Assembly (NCBI RefSeq): GCF_003318275.1
Contig: NZ_QOCH01000015.1
Span: 531,608 to 595,607, forward strand
DNA length: 64,000 nt
From: Marinobacter sp. F3R11
GTDB lineage: Bacteria; Pseudomonadota; Gammaproteobacteria; Pseudomonadales; Oleiphilaceae
Direction: 5' to 3'
Both the position numbers and the translations under genes were made by a program. Positions 10,076-18,322 of this stretch are shown in pieces. The notes beneath the pieces were generated by a model that searched no databases, was not told the origin of the DNA, and worked only from the letters and a program-made list of their open reading frames with translations. Position 1 is the first letter of the stretch. The number at the start of each line of letters is the position of its first letter.

Positions 10076-10743
10076 GAGGCCTCATTATCCGCGACCATCC
10101 GGTAGCCTTGCCCCCGCAGGGTTTCAATGCATTTGCTGCCAAGCTTTCGCCGCAAGCGGCTCACCTGAACATCAATCACATTGGAATCCGGTTCTGCATC
10201 GCCGTCATACACATGCTCGGTTAACTCTGCCCGGCTGACAACGCGCGGTGCAGCATGCATGAGATGGGAGAGCAACCTGAACTCCTGGGCCGTCAGAGAA
10301 ACCGGCATACCAGCCCGGGTTACCTGAGCACTGTGAGTATCAAGAGAAATATCCCCGACCCGGATAACCGGATGGGCGTGGCCATGGGCACGGCGCACCA
10401 GCGCCCTCAACCGGAACAGGATTTCTGCTGTTTCAAACGGCTTGGTGACATAATCGTCTGCGCCGGCAGAAAACCCGGCGGCTTTATCTGACCAACGCTC
10501 CCGGGCCGTCAGAATCAGCACAGGCAATTCGATACCCTGCTCGCGCCAGGCTGACAGCCACTGAGTGCCCTTGCCATCGGGCAATCCCAGATCCAGAACA
10601 ATCGCATCGTAGCGTTCAGTGCTGACCAGAAAATCTGCCGTGCGCCCATCACCTGCAATCTCCACCAGCAGGCCGGCATCCTCAAGCGACGCAGCAAGCC
10701 CAAGTGCAAGCGGCTCATCGTCTTCTACCAATAGAATCTTCAT
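10072..10743 (-). CDS. Response regulator, OmpR/PhoP family
   Basis: A 223-residue two-domain regulator. The receiver domain has acidic pocket EDDE, phospho-acceptor Asp within LDLGLPDGKG (near residue 51) and Lys in VTKPF. The winged-helix DNA-binding domain ends SRLRRKLG...RGQGYRMV, typical of the OmpR class. It is encoded between the PepSY gene and the kinase with 4-base overlaps on both sides, so the three form one transcript. The tandem 11-base repeat upstream of the divergent PepSY gene is a plausible target. Confidence 0.92.
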   Translation of the reverse strand: MKILLVEDDEPLALGLAASLEDAGLLVEIAGDGRTADFLVSTERYDAIVLDLGLPDGKGTQWLSAWREQGIELPVLILTARERWSDKAAGFSAGADDYVTKPFETAEILFRLRALVRRAHGHAHPVIRVGDISLDTHSAQVTRAGMPVSLTAQEFRLLSHLMHAAPRVVSRAELTEHVYDGDAEPDSNVIDVQVSRLRRKLGSKCIETLRGQGYRMVADNEAS

Positions 10744-11108
10744 TGGCGTTTCATTCTGTTGATGTTGCTACCTTCAATACCGATAAGCTCCCCGGTTACC
10801 GCATCCACTTCAAACTCGACCACCTGGCCCTCTGGCCCGAGCAGTTCGATTTCGTACAACTTCCGGCCATCATCTTCCTCAAAATCCACATCGATTACCT
10901 GCCCCACCCAGTCGCGCAGCAGACTATCCAGGATATCGCCAAGAGGCTTTATTCTCCCGGCCTGAACTTCTTCATGAAGCTTGCGCCAGTCGTCGTCAGC
11001 GGATACCGGCGCAGCCCCTAAAAAGCACAGGGCAGCTGCAAACGTCAGTGCGATGAATGCGGAGGTAGGAATGACCAGTTTCAACAGATAGCAGGGAAGG
11101 CTTTTCAT
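10740..11108 (-). CDS. PepSY domain protein, exported
   Basis: A 122-residue protein with an N-terminal hydrophobic segment (residues about 10-38) and one PepSY-type domain (GRIKPLGDILDSL...DGRKLYEIELLGPEGQVVEFEVDAVTGELI). PepSY domains are small periplasmic modules often placed next to two-component systems or proteases. It is first in the leftward operon with the response regulator and kinase, so it may modulate the sensor or be a regulon member. Function otherwise unknown. Confidence 0.85.
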   Translation of the reverse strand: MKSLPCYLLKLVIPTSAFIALTFAAALCFLGAAPVSADDDWRKLHEEVQAGRIKPLGDILDSLLRDWVGQVIDVDFEEDDGRKLYEIELLGPEGQVVEFEVDAVTGELIGIEGSNINRMKRQ

Positions 11109-11130
11109 GGATTCATTCTGTCAGAACCAA

Positions 11131-11152
11131 CATGAATGAACCATGAACGAAA
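11131..11152. promoter_or_regulatory. Tandem 11-base direct repeat, candidate response-regulator site
   Basis: Two adjacent copies, CATGAATGAAC and CATGAACGAAA, differ at only two positions and are exactly one helical turn apart. They sit in the 181-base region between the leftward PepSY-regulator-kinase operon and the rightward PepSY gene. OmpR-family regulators typically bind such head-to-tail repeats. Binding is inferred, not shown. Confidence 0.4.
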
Positions 11153-11289
11153 CCCTCACCCTTCTGCAAGCCGCATCTGCATATGATGCTCTCAACGTCC
11201 GGGAAGGTTCATCTGTAACCATCCTCAAAGGACGCATTCAGATAACCAGAGACTTGCGAAGAACCAACGAAAACTCAGGAGTAACAACC

Positions 11290-11751
11290 ATGAAAATGAT
11301 CATTGCAACCACACTCGCAATCGGCCTGGCTGCGGCCCCCCTGGTTCATGCATCCGGCACCATCGATGATGCCAGGCGCGCTGTCCAGATCGGAACAGAC
11401 TACGGTATTTCACATTTCCACAGTATTGAACTGGAAGACGACCACCATGATGATGACAGCATGGAAATTGAAGGCTGGGTAGATGGCCAGTGGTACGTTG
11501 AACTCGATGTTAGCAGCGATGGCTCCATCCGCAAGGAGGAGCGGCGCAAGCGTAAAGACGGCCCACAGGGCATGTCCTCCGCCGACACACTGGGCTACAT
11601 TGAAGCCAGCGTGAATCACGGCATGAGCCGGATAGAAGAAATCCAGATCAAGGGCAATGGCAAAATTGAAGTGGAAGGCAACAATGCCGACGGCCGGGAG
11701 TTGGAAATCGATTTCCGTACCGGCAGCATGAAGCCTGTCAAGGTGGATTAA
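11290..11751 (+). CDS. Periplasmic PepSY domain protein
   Basis: A 153-residue protein with a cleavable signal peptide (hydrophobic stretch to about residue 20, cleavage near VHA-SGT) and two PepSY-like repeats; the region with HDDDS is acidic and His-rich. I chose the ATG at 11290, which has AGGAG and a perfect signal peptide; an upstream extension from 11143 adds 49 residues with no site. It is divergent from the PepSY-regulator-kinase operon, so it is likely a target of that two-component system. It overlaps the convergent lrgB by 4 bases. Metal binding by the acidic patch is speculation. Confidence 0.82.
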   Translation: MKMIIATTLAIGLAAAPLVHASGTIDDARRAVQIGTDYGISHFHSIELEDDHHDDDSMEIEGWVDGQWYVELDVSSDGSIRKEERRKRKDGPQGMSSADTLGYIEASVNHGMSRIEEIQIKGNGKIEVEGNNADGRELEIDFRTGSMKPVKVD

Positions 11752-12479
11752 AACAGTACCTCTATCCAGTCCACCATCCACGGCACTATAAGCGCGGTCG
11801 CAAATGCTGATAGTGCCATGGCCAGTCCGGAGAAGGCGCCCATCCGGCTACTGACCTGAAAGGCCCGCGCGGTACCTATGCCATGGGCTGAAACGCCCAT
11901 GGCAATTCCTTTTACCGCATCATCCTTTACACCAATCCACTCAAACAGTTTTGTGCCCAATACAGCGCCGATAATACCAGTAGCCACCACCAGTACAGCC
12001 GTCAGCGAGGGCAAACCTCCGATTTTTTCGGAAATGCCCATGGCCACAGGCGCAGTAGCTGATTTGGGAGCCAGAGACATCTGGATTTCCAGCGATCCCC
12101 CCAAGAGTCTTGCCAGAAAAACAGAGCTGCCTGCAGCAATACCAACACCACAAATCAGCGATACCAGAACCGGCAGCCACAGTTGTCGTAACCTTGAAAA
12201 CTGCTGGTAAAGGGGCACTGCCAAAGCCACGGTGGCAGGCCCAAGCAGGAAGTGAACAAACTGTCCTCCGGCAAAATAGTCATCATAGGATATGCCGGAT
12301 GCGAGCAGTAATGCGATCAGCATGGCTACCGACGTGATGACTGGATTGGCCAGCGGGCTACCCTTGGCTTTCAGGTAAAGCCGGTACGCCAACCCGTAAG
12401 CGGCCAGTGTCACCGTAAGCCCCAGTAACGGAGTTTCCGAAAGATAAACCCATATGTCCTGCAGTCCGGGGTTATTCAT
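11748..12479 (-). CDS. lrgB: LrgB family membrane protein
   Basis: A 243-residue polytopic inner-membrane protein of the LrgB/YohK family, with the conserved core ALAVPLYQ and KSATAPVAMGISE. LrgB works with the holin-like LrgA; in other bacteria the pair has been tied to control of murein hydrolysis and to pyruvate or glycolate transport. Overlaps the upstream lrgA by 8 bases, so the two are translationally coupled. The substrate here is unknown. Confidence 0.9.
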   Translation of the reverse strand: MNNPGLQDIWVYLSETPLLGLTVTLAAYGLAYRLYLKAKGSPLANPVITSVAMLIALLLASGISYDDYFAGGQFVHFLLGPATVALAVPLYQQFSRLRQLWLPVLVSLICGVGIAAGSSVFLARLLGGSLEIQMSLAPKSATAPVAMGISEKIGGLPSLTAVLVVATGIIGAVLGTKLFEWIGVKDDAVKGIAMGVSAHGIGTARAFQVSSRMGAFSGLAMALSAFATALIVPWMVDWIEVLF

Positions 12480-12852
12480 GGCTCTGCCCCTGCGCCGCCG
12501 ATAATTTTACAAACCAGCGACTGGTCTGCTGCATGATCAGGGCCGTGGCAACCATCGTAATCACGGTGCTGAACAACAGAGCAAGTGTTATCGGCAGCCA
12601 TTCTTCAGCAATCCGGCCAAAGTGGGTCATCATGCCAACACCCGCGGGAACAAACAGCAATGACAAATGACTAAGTAACGCTATAGAGGCCTGTTCAACA
12701 GATTCTGCTGCCCGCCCCCGGATCATCATGGTGACAAACAGCATCACCATGCCCAACACCGGCCCGGGAATGGGCAGCCCTAACAGGCGTACGATAATCT
12801 CCCCTGCCAACTGGTACACCAGTAGCAAGGTGATTCCGTTGAGAAACTGCAT
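12472..12852 (-). CDS. lrgA: LrgA/CidA family holin-like protein
   Basis: A 126-residue protein with four predicted membrane helices and the family motif GLPIPGPVLGMVMLF (residues about 24-38). LrgA/CidA proteins are small holin-like membrane proteins acting with LrgB. It is the first gene of the lrgAB pair. No regulator such as a LysR protein is adjacent, which differs from many lrgAB or cidABC loci. Confidence 0.9.
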   Translation of the reverse strand: MQFLNGITLLLVYQLAGEIIVRLLGLPIPGPVLGMVMLFVTMMIRGRAAESVEQASIALLSHLSLLFVPAGVGMMTHFGRIAEEWLPITLALLFSTVITMVATALIMQQTSRWFVKLSAAQGQSHE

Positions 12853-13057
12853 AAATCTTCCCTCCTATTATTTCAAAACAGCAGAACTGGCTTTCCTGAA
12901 ACCAGAAAATACATAGCCAGCGGAGCCCGCGAAATCTGCAGTTCCCACATTTTTTTCACATCGGTGATCGTTTGCAGCGAAAGTAACCCGTATACTTTCA
13001 ATCAACAATTATAAAGCCTCACTTTCAAGCATGATATCGGGAAGAGGTACATAAGGA

Positions 13058-14503
13058 ATGAAACGCCTGGGAACACTCGACGCCTCGTGGTTGGCTGTCG
13101 AATCAGAAGATACGCCGATGCATGTGGGCACTCTGCAGATTTTTTCATTACCGGAAGGCGCCCCTGAAACCTTCCTGCGTGACATGGTCAGCAGAATGAA
13201 AGAAACCGGGGATGTTGCTCCACCCTGGAGCTACAAGCTGGCATGGTCCGGTTTCCTCGGCCGGTTGCTGGTCCCGTCCTGGAAAGTCGACAAGAGCATC
13301 GACCTGGATTACCACGTACGCCACTCTGCGCTGCCCAAGCCAGGGGGAGAGCGGGAACTCGGTATACTGGTTTCGCGACTGCACTCCAACCCCCTTGATT
13401 TTTCCAGACCGCTCTGGGAATGCCACGTTATAGAAGGCCTGGAAAACAACCGGTTTGCGCTCTACACCAAGATGCACCACTCGATGATTGATGGCATCAG
13501 TGGCGTGCGTCTGCTGCAACGGGTCTTGAGCACCAACCCTGACGAGCGGGATATGCCACCACCCTGGTCGGTAAAGCCACAGAGTCGGAGGGGAAGCAAA
13601 ACCGATTCAGAAGCCACGGTTCCTGCAGCATTCTCCCAGGCTCTGGATGCCCTCAAAGTGCAGGCCGACATGGCCCCTACGCTCTGGCGGGCCGGAAGCC
13701 GGCTCGTGCACTCGGTGCGCCATCCGGAAGACGGCCTGACAGCGCCATTCACCGGGCCCATCTCGAAAATCAACCACCGGGTAACCGGCCAGCGCCGGCT
13801 TGCCACTCAGCATTATGAACTTGAGCGACTGAAAGAGTTGGCACGAGTATCCGGCGCCTCAATGAACGACATCGTCCTCTACCTCTGCGGTACAGCCCTG
13901 AGGCGTTTCCTGCTGGAGCAGGACGACCTTCCGGATACTCCCCTGACGGCGGGCATTCCTGTCAACATCCGGCCAGCGGATGATCAGGGCATGGGCACCC
14001 AGATCAGTTTCATTATTGCCTCCCTCGCCACAGATGAAGCGGACCCCCTTACCCGTTTGCAGAACATAAAATCATCCAGCCGCCGGGCGAAGGAACACCT
14101 GCAAAAAATGCCAAAGAGCGCGCTTAACCAATACACCATGCTATTGATGTCGCCTTATATCCTGCAGCTGATGTCTGGCCTTGGAGGGCGTATGCGCCCT
14201 GTGTTCAACGTGACCATATCCAACGTGCCCGGGCCCCAGAGGAGGCTGTATTACGATGGTGCCCGGCTTGAGGCCATGTACCCGGTTTCGCTGATTGCCC
14301 ACGGGGGTGCCCTTAATATCACCTGCCTGAGCTACGCGGGATCATTGAACTTTGGATTCACCGGGTGTCGGGACACCTTGCCCAGCATGCAAAAACTGGC
14401 AGTTTATACGGGCGAAGCACTGGATGATCTGGAAAAACTGATTCTTCCGCCGCCCAAACCCAGGCCCAAAAAAGTGCGGACCAACAAAGGCGGAACAGCC
14501 TGA
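13058..14503 (+). CDS. Wax ester synthase / diacylglycerol acyltransferase (WS/DGAT)
   Basis: A 481-residue bifunctional acyltransferase that joins acyl-CoA to fatty alcohol or diacylglycerol, making storage wax esters or triacylglycerol at the membrane. The catalytic HHxxxDG motif is intact (HHSMIDG, near residues 141-147). The C-terminal domain has the family segments NVTISNVPGP and a conserved GGALNIT region. Length is normal. These enzymes are a hallmark of Marinobacter and Acinetobacter, and this is one of the main reasons for the taxonomic guess. Monocistronic. Confidence 0.95.
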   Translation: MKRLGTLDASWLAVESEDTPMHVGTLQIFSLPEGAPETFLRDMVSRMKETGDVAPPWSYKLAWSGFLGRLLVPSWKVDKSIDLDYHVRHSALPKPGGERELGILVSRLHSNPLDFSRPLWECHVIEGLENNRFALYTKMHHSMIDGISGVRLLQRVLSTNPDERDMPPPWSVKPQSRRGSKTDSEATVPAAFSQALDALKVQADMAPTLWRAGSRLVHSVRHPEDGLTAPFTGPISKINHRVTGQRRLATQHYELERLKELARVSGASMNDIVLYLCGTALRRFLLEQDDLPDTPLTAGIPVNIRPADDQGMGTQISFIIASLATDEADPLTRLQNIKSSSRRAKEHLQKMPKSALNQYTMLLMSPYILQLMSGLGGRMRPVFNVTISNVPGPQRRLYYDGARLEAMYPVSLIAHGGALNITCLSYAGSLNFGFTGCRDTLPSMQKLAVYTGEALDDLEKLILPPPKPRPKKVRTNKGGTA

Positions 14504-14521
14504 ACCTGAAACCATACCAAT

Positions 14522-14556
14522 AAAAAAGATCGCGGCCAGGGAAGGTCAGGCGATCT
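14522..14556 (-). terminator. Rho-independent terminator of nsrR
   Basis: Read on the minus strand, arms AGATCGC and GCGATCT enclose a 16-base loop and are followed at once by a run of T (the A tract at 14522-14527). The hairpin begins inside the last codons of nsrR. A classic intrinsic terminator for the leftward ybaN-nsrR unit. Confidence 0.75.
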
Positions 14557-14983
14557 GCAGCAGCCTGAGCAACTGAGGCTGATACTGATCCTTTATGACA
14601 TCTTGCAGGGTATATTTGTCGAGCACCGACAGGAATGCCTGCAGGGCTTCTCCGAAAACAGGCCTGAGGCCACAGACCGAAGTGATTTTGCAGGTGTTAT
14701 TGGCGGAATGACATTCAACGATACTGAGATCCTGTTCAGTTTCGCGCACAAGAACACCAACGTTAATATCTTCCGGCGCCATCTGCAGCCTCATTCCGCC
14801 TTTTTTACCCCGCACGGTTTCGATATAACCTTTCTTGTTGAGCTGGTGCACCACCTTCATAAGGTGGTTCCTGGAAATATCATAGCTATCTGCAATTTCC
14901 TGAATCGTAGCCAGGCCATCCCTTTGTGCCGACAGGTATATAAGCACGCGCAGAGAGTAATCCGTGTAGCGGGTAATGTGCAT
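14546..14983 (-). CDS. nsrR: NsrR, nitric-oxide-sensing Rrf2 repressor
   Basis: A 145-residue Rrf2-family regulator. The N-terminal winged helix (MHITRYTDYSLRVLIYL) matches NsrR. The three Fe-S ligand cysteines are present as C-HSANNT-C-KITSV-C at about residues 90-103. NsrR carries an Fe-S cluster that reacts with NO, relieving repression of NO-detoxifying and denitrification genes. It follows ybaN by 29 bases, sharing a transcript, and has its own terminator. In this window it complements Dnr and NarL as a nitrogen-oxide sensor. Confidence 0.93.
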   Translation of the reverse strand: MHITRYTDYSLRVLIYLSAQRDGLATIQEIADSYDISRNHLMKVVHQLNKKGYIETVRGKKGGMRLQMAPEDINVGVLVRETEQDLSIVECHSANNTCKITSVCGLRPVFGEALQAFLSVLDKYTLQDVIKDQYQPQLLRLLQIA

Positions 14984-15012
14984 TCAAAACTCCAATTGTT
15001 CAGTAAACGCCG

Positions 15013-15381
15013 TCAGTAAGAGGGCCGGGTCAGCAAATAGCTCGCGACACCAAGCAAAAATATTCCCGAGACGGCAAGCACCGCAGCAGCAGCTCCGGCA
15101 ACGAACAGAAGACCCCAGCTCAGTATCATCATGCTGCATGCGAGCACTTTGGCCTTTACCGGTATAACCCGGTTCCGGCGCCAGTCTCTGATGGCAGGCC
15201 CGAACGAGGGGTGTCCCTCAAGCCAGCTGGCAAATGCCGGTGAACCCTTGCTGGCAAAAAAAGCCGCCAAAAGGACAAAAGGGGTCGTAGGCAGTAAAGG
15301 TAAAACCACTCCGATTGCCGCGAGCCCTAGTGATACATACGCGAGAATTCTGAAACCAATTTTACCGGATTGCGCTGCCAT
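15013..15381 (-). CDS. YbaN family (DUF454) inner membrane protein
   Basis: A 122-residue DUF454 protein with about three membrane helices and the conserved opening segment LGIVLPLLPTTPF-like (here IGVVLPLLPTTPFVLLAAFF). Function unknown in the family, but it is often found near respiratory or haem-related genes. I use the ATG at 15381, with GAGG 8 bases upstream, rather than the GTG nine bases earlier. First gene of the ybaN-nsrR unit and divergent from moaA. Confidence 0.85.
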   Translation of the reverse strand: MAAQSGKIGFRILAYVSLGLAAIGVVLPLLPTTPFVLLAAFFASKGSPAFASWLEGHPSFGPAIRDWRRNRVIPVKAKVLACSMMILSWGLLFVAGAAAAVLAVSGIFLLGVASYLLTRPSY

Positions 15382-15403
15382 AGCACACACCTCAGCCTTG
15401 CCT

Positions 15404-15426
15404 AATCATTTATCCATTATACATCT
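15404..15426 (-). promoter_or_regulatory. Possible NsrR half-site in the ybaN-moaA divergent region
   Basis: The minus strand reads TAGATGTATAA around 15417-15427, 8 of 11 matches to the NsrR half-site AAGATGYATTT; the following bases carry only a poor second half. nsrR itself is downstream, so autoregulation would fit. Low-confidence motif reading. Confidence 0.25.
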
Positions 15427-15478
15427 ATTCACTGAGCAGATCCTGCAAGACGATCAAAACTCTCTGGCCCGGTTGGCT

Positions 15479-15494
15479 TACCCCGCGTGGGGTA
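15479..15494. promoter_or_regulatory. Candidate NarL 7-2-7 palindrome upstream of moaA
   Basis: TACCCCG-CG-TGGGGTA matches the NarL/NarP palindrome TACYYMT-n2-AKRRGTA at 12 of 14 defined positions. It lies about 85-98 bases before the moaA start codon in the divergent ybaN-moaA region. NarL control of Moco synthesis would fit the demand of nitrate reductase; this is inferred from the motif and the presence of narXL in the window. Confidence 0.5.
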
Positions 15495-15576
15495 TCGGAT
15501 TCACCGTTTTATTCTGCGATACTTGAGCTATTATCAATCCGTAAACGCATAATCAGCCGTTACAGGAAGCAACCAG

Positions 15577-16569
15577 ATGTCCCAGAGTAAACTGACAGAC
15601 CGTTTTGGCCGAACCGTCAATTACGTGCGTCTGTCCGTTACCGACCGCTGCGACTTCCGTTGCGTATATTGCATGGCGGAGGAGATGACCTTTTTGCCGA
15701 GACAGCAGGTCCTGACACTTGAGGAAATCGCCCGGGTGGCCAGAACTTTCGTTTCTCTGGGTACGGAAAAAATTCGTCTTACCGGCGGGGAACCGCTGGT
15801 TCGCAAAGACATTATCGAACTGGTTAAAGAAATCGGCACCTTCGGTTTGCGCGACTTTGCCATGACCACCAATGGCAGCCAGCTGCCCACCATGGCAGCC
15901 CCTCTTCGCAAAGCAGGCCTGAAACGACTGAATATCAGCCTGGACTCCCTGGATCCTGAAAAATTCGCAAGTATCACCCGCACCGGAAAGCTGTCTCGCG
16001 TACTTGAGGGTATAGACGCTGCCAGAGACGCAGGTTTCAAAGGCATCAAACTGAACACGGTGGTGATGAAAGGCGGGAACGATCATGAGGTTCCGGATCT
16101 TGTAGAGTTTGCCCGCAAAAAGAACATCGATATTACCTTCATTGAAGAGATGCCACTGGGTGAGATTTCCGAGCATGATCGCGGGCAGGCTCTGTGTACC
16201 AGTGAAGAAGTGCGTGACATTGTCCGCCAGCAACACGATCTGATTCCGACACCGGAAGACTCCGGTGGCCCGGCCCGTTATTACCGGATGTCAGACAGCC
16301 CTATCAAAGTGGGTTTTATTTCACCTCACTCCCACAACTTCTGCTCTACCTGTAACCGGGTGAGATTAACTGTTGAGGGCCGGTTACTGCTTTGCCTGGG
16401 CAATGAGCATTCTGTCGATCTGCGCCGGGTTCTGCGCAGCCATCCGGAAACTGACGACAGACTCCGGCAAACAATTATCGACTCCATGGATCTTAAACCG
16501 GAGCGCCATCACTTTTCCGCAAACGGCGATGTCCAGATTCTTCGGTTCATGAATATGACGGGAGGCTGA
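15577..16569 (+). CDS. moaA: GTP 3',8-cyclase MoaA
   Basis: A 330-residue radical-SAM enzyme making the first step of molybdenum cofactor synthesis (GTP to 3',8-cyclo-GTP). The N-terminal radical-SAM cluster is C-xxx-C-xx-C in [12 protein letters not shown] (about residues 24-31). The second C-terminal cluster is [18 protein letters not shown]. The usual C-terminal double Gly is present (MNMTGG), needed for activity. In Pseudomonas a moaA copy is in the nar operon; here it stands apart, beside nsrR, but serves the same nitrate reductase. Confidence 0.96.
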   Translation: MSQSKLTDRFGRTVNYVRLSVTDRCDFRCVYCMAEEMTFLPRQQVLTLEEIARVARTFVSLGTEKIRLTGGEPLVRKDIIELVKEIGTFGLRDFAMTTNGSQLPTMAAPLRKAGLKRLNISLDSLDPEKFASITRTGKLSRVLEGIDAARDAGFKGIKLNTVVMKGGNDHEVPDLVEFARKKNIDITFIEEMPLGEISEHDRGQALCTSEEVRDIVRQQHDLIPTPEDSGGPARYYRMSDSPIKVGFISPHSHNFCSTCNRVRLTVEGRLLLCLGNEHSVDLRRVLRSHPETDDRLRQTIIDSMDLKPERHHFSANGDVQILRFMNMTGG

Positions 16570-16666
16570 GTCACACCTCTGACCTGCGTCATTGTTCTGG
16601 CTTGATGGATCGCCAAGTATTAAGCTCTTATACCAATAATCAATAAAAATGAGCCGGTAATACCCC

Positions 16667-18280
16667 ATGCATACCTATAAAACCGAAGTTGCCGTTATTG
16701 GTGCAGGCCTCGCTGGACTGGCAACAACGCTGGAGCTTCTGGATTTCAACATACCTGTAGTGTTGCTGGACGGCGCCCCTGGCGGTAAACCCGGCGGCCA
16801 GGCCAATGATGCTTTCGGTGGCATGCTGCTGAGCAACACTGCTGAGCAGGCCCGTAACAAGATCAAAGACTCCCCCGAGTTACTGCTTTCCGACTGGCAC
16901 AATGCAGCCTGCTTCAGCGACGAAGACTATTGGCCAAGGCTCTGGGCGGAACTCTATGCTGAGCAAAACCGGCCGATGATCTATGACTGGCTGAAGCAAC
17001 GAGGCATCCGCTTCTTCCCATCTGTGCAGTGGGTTGAACGAGGCCTGTATGGCAATGGTAACAGTGTTCCCCGCTACCACATCGCCTGGGGCTGCGGCCG
17101 GGGTGTGGTGCAAACCTTGTTGCAGCAACTGGAATCTCACCCCAACCGGAAGCAACTGACTTTTCTTAAAAATCACCGGGTTAATACCCTTGACCAGAGT
17201 GATGGAAAAATCACCGGGTGCCAGGGAAACATCACCAACAACCCCGGCACTTTTGTTGTATCTGCCACTCACACAGTGGTTTGTACCGGCGGAATTAACG
17301 GCAATCTCCAGAAGGTTCGCCAGCACTGGGACCCTTGCTACGGCCCGGCACCGGACAACCTGCTTAGCGGCTCCAGCCCGGATGCAGACGGCGCCATGCA
17401 TGATGAAGTTGCCAGAGCCGGCGGGCGGGTCGTCAACCTTAATCAGATGTGGAATTACGCTGCAGGCATTCGTCATCCGGAACCTGCGTTCCCCGACCAC
17501 GGTCTGAGCCTGATACCGCCACGCTCCGCGCTCTGGATGGATCGCCATGGCCGCCGGATTGGCCCCATGCCACTGATTACCGGTTTCGACACACACGATC
17601 TCTGCAAACAGATTGGCAACCTCCCCGGCCAGATTTCCTGGCAGGTGATGAACTACCGGATTGCCGTGCGGGAACTGGCCGTATCGGGCACTGACACCAA
17701 TCCGGATTTTCGTGATGGCAAACTGCATCGTGTAATCTGGAATACGCTTCGTGGCGGCGACCCGGCTCTGGTGGACTGGCTTCTGGACTCTTGCCCGGAC
17801 GTTGTCAGCGCGAACTCACCAGAGGAACTTGCGGTAAAGATGAACCAGGCCGCTGGCACCCAGGATGTTCACGCAGATCAGATGATTCGTGATATCCGCA
17901 CCTATGACAGCAATATCGCCCGAGGCAAGAGGCTTCATAATGATGACCAGATACGCAGGCTGATACAGCTTCGAAACTGGCTGCCAGATCATTTTCGCAC
18001 CTGCAACCTGCAATCTGTTCTCGACCCGGATGCAGGCCCGTTGATCGCTATCCGTGAACAACTGATCAGCCGGAAAAGTATGGGCGGCATGCAAACAGAC
18101 ACCCAGTCCCGGGTGCTCGATCAGGCCGGAAACGCCATTCCCGGGCTTTATGCTGCGGGTGAAGCCACAGGGTTTGGCGGCGGCGGAATCTCCGGTATAA
18201 GATCGCTGGAGGGTACGTTTCTGTCTAACTGTATTCTCAACGGCAGGCGGGCAGCTCAAAGCATTGCCTGTCGCCCGTAA
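16667..18280 (+). CDS. FAD-binding dehydrogenase (fumarate reductase / KsdD-like flavoprotein)
   Basis: A 537-residue flavoprotein with an N-terminal FAD Rossmann motif (VAVIGAGLAGLATTLELL, residues 8-25) and a C-terminal FAD segment GLYAAGEATGFGGGGISGIRSLEGTFLSN, typical of the FAD_binding_2 family (3-ketosteroid dehydrogenase, fumarate reductase). No signal peptide, so cytoplasmic. It is followed after 42 bases by a ThDP enzyme gene, and the two probably act together. The substrate is unknown. Why the pair sits between moaA and the nos operon is not explained. Confidence 0.8.
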   Translation: MHTYKTEVAVIGAGLAGLATTLELLDFNIPVVLLDGAPGGKPGGQANDAFGGMLLSNTAEQARNKIKDSPELLLSDWHNAACFSDEDYWPRLWAELYAEQNRPMIYDWLKQRGIRFFPSVQWVERGLYGNGNSVPRYHIAWGCGRGVVQTLLQQLESHPNRKQLTFLKNHRVNTLDQSDGKITGCQGNITNNPGTFVVSATHTVVCTGGINGNLQKVRQHWDPCYGPAPDNLLSGSSPDADGAMHDEVARAGGRVVNLNQMWNYAAGIRHPEPAFPDHGLSLIPPRSALWMDRHGRRIGPMPLITGFDTHDLCKQIGNLPGQISWQVMNYRIAVRELAVSGTDTNPDFRDGKLHRVIWNTLRGGDPALVDWLLDSCPDVVSANSPEELAVKMNQAAGTQDVHADQMIRDIRTYDSNIARGKRLHNDDQIRRLIQLRNWLPDHFRTCNLQSVLDPDAGPLIAIREQLISRKSMGGMQTDTQSRVLDQAGNAIPGLYAAGEATGFGGGGISGIRSLEGTFLSNCILNGRRAAQSIACRP

Positions 18281-18322
18281 AGATCACCATGCATCCACAA
18301 TAATAAGTCTCAGGGTATACCC

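Noticed and set aside
11143..11289. Upstream extension of the rightward PepSY gene
   Set aside because: The extra 49 codons lack a ribosome site and would hide the signal peptide; the region is better read as a promoter.
15523..15537. TTGAG-n5-ATCAA upstream of moaA, similar to an FNR box
   Set aside because: The half-sites are one base too far apart (15 instead of 14), so it should not fit an FNR/DNR dimer.
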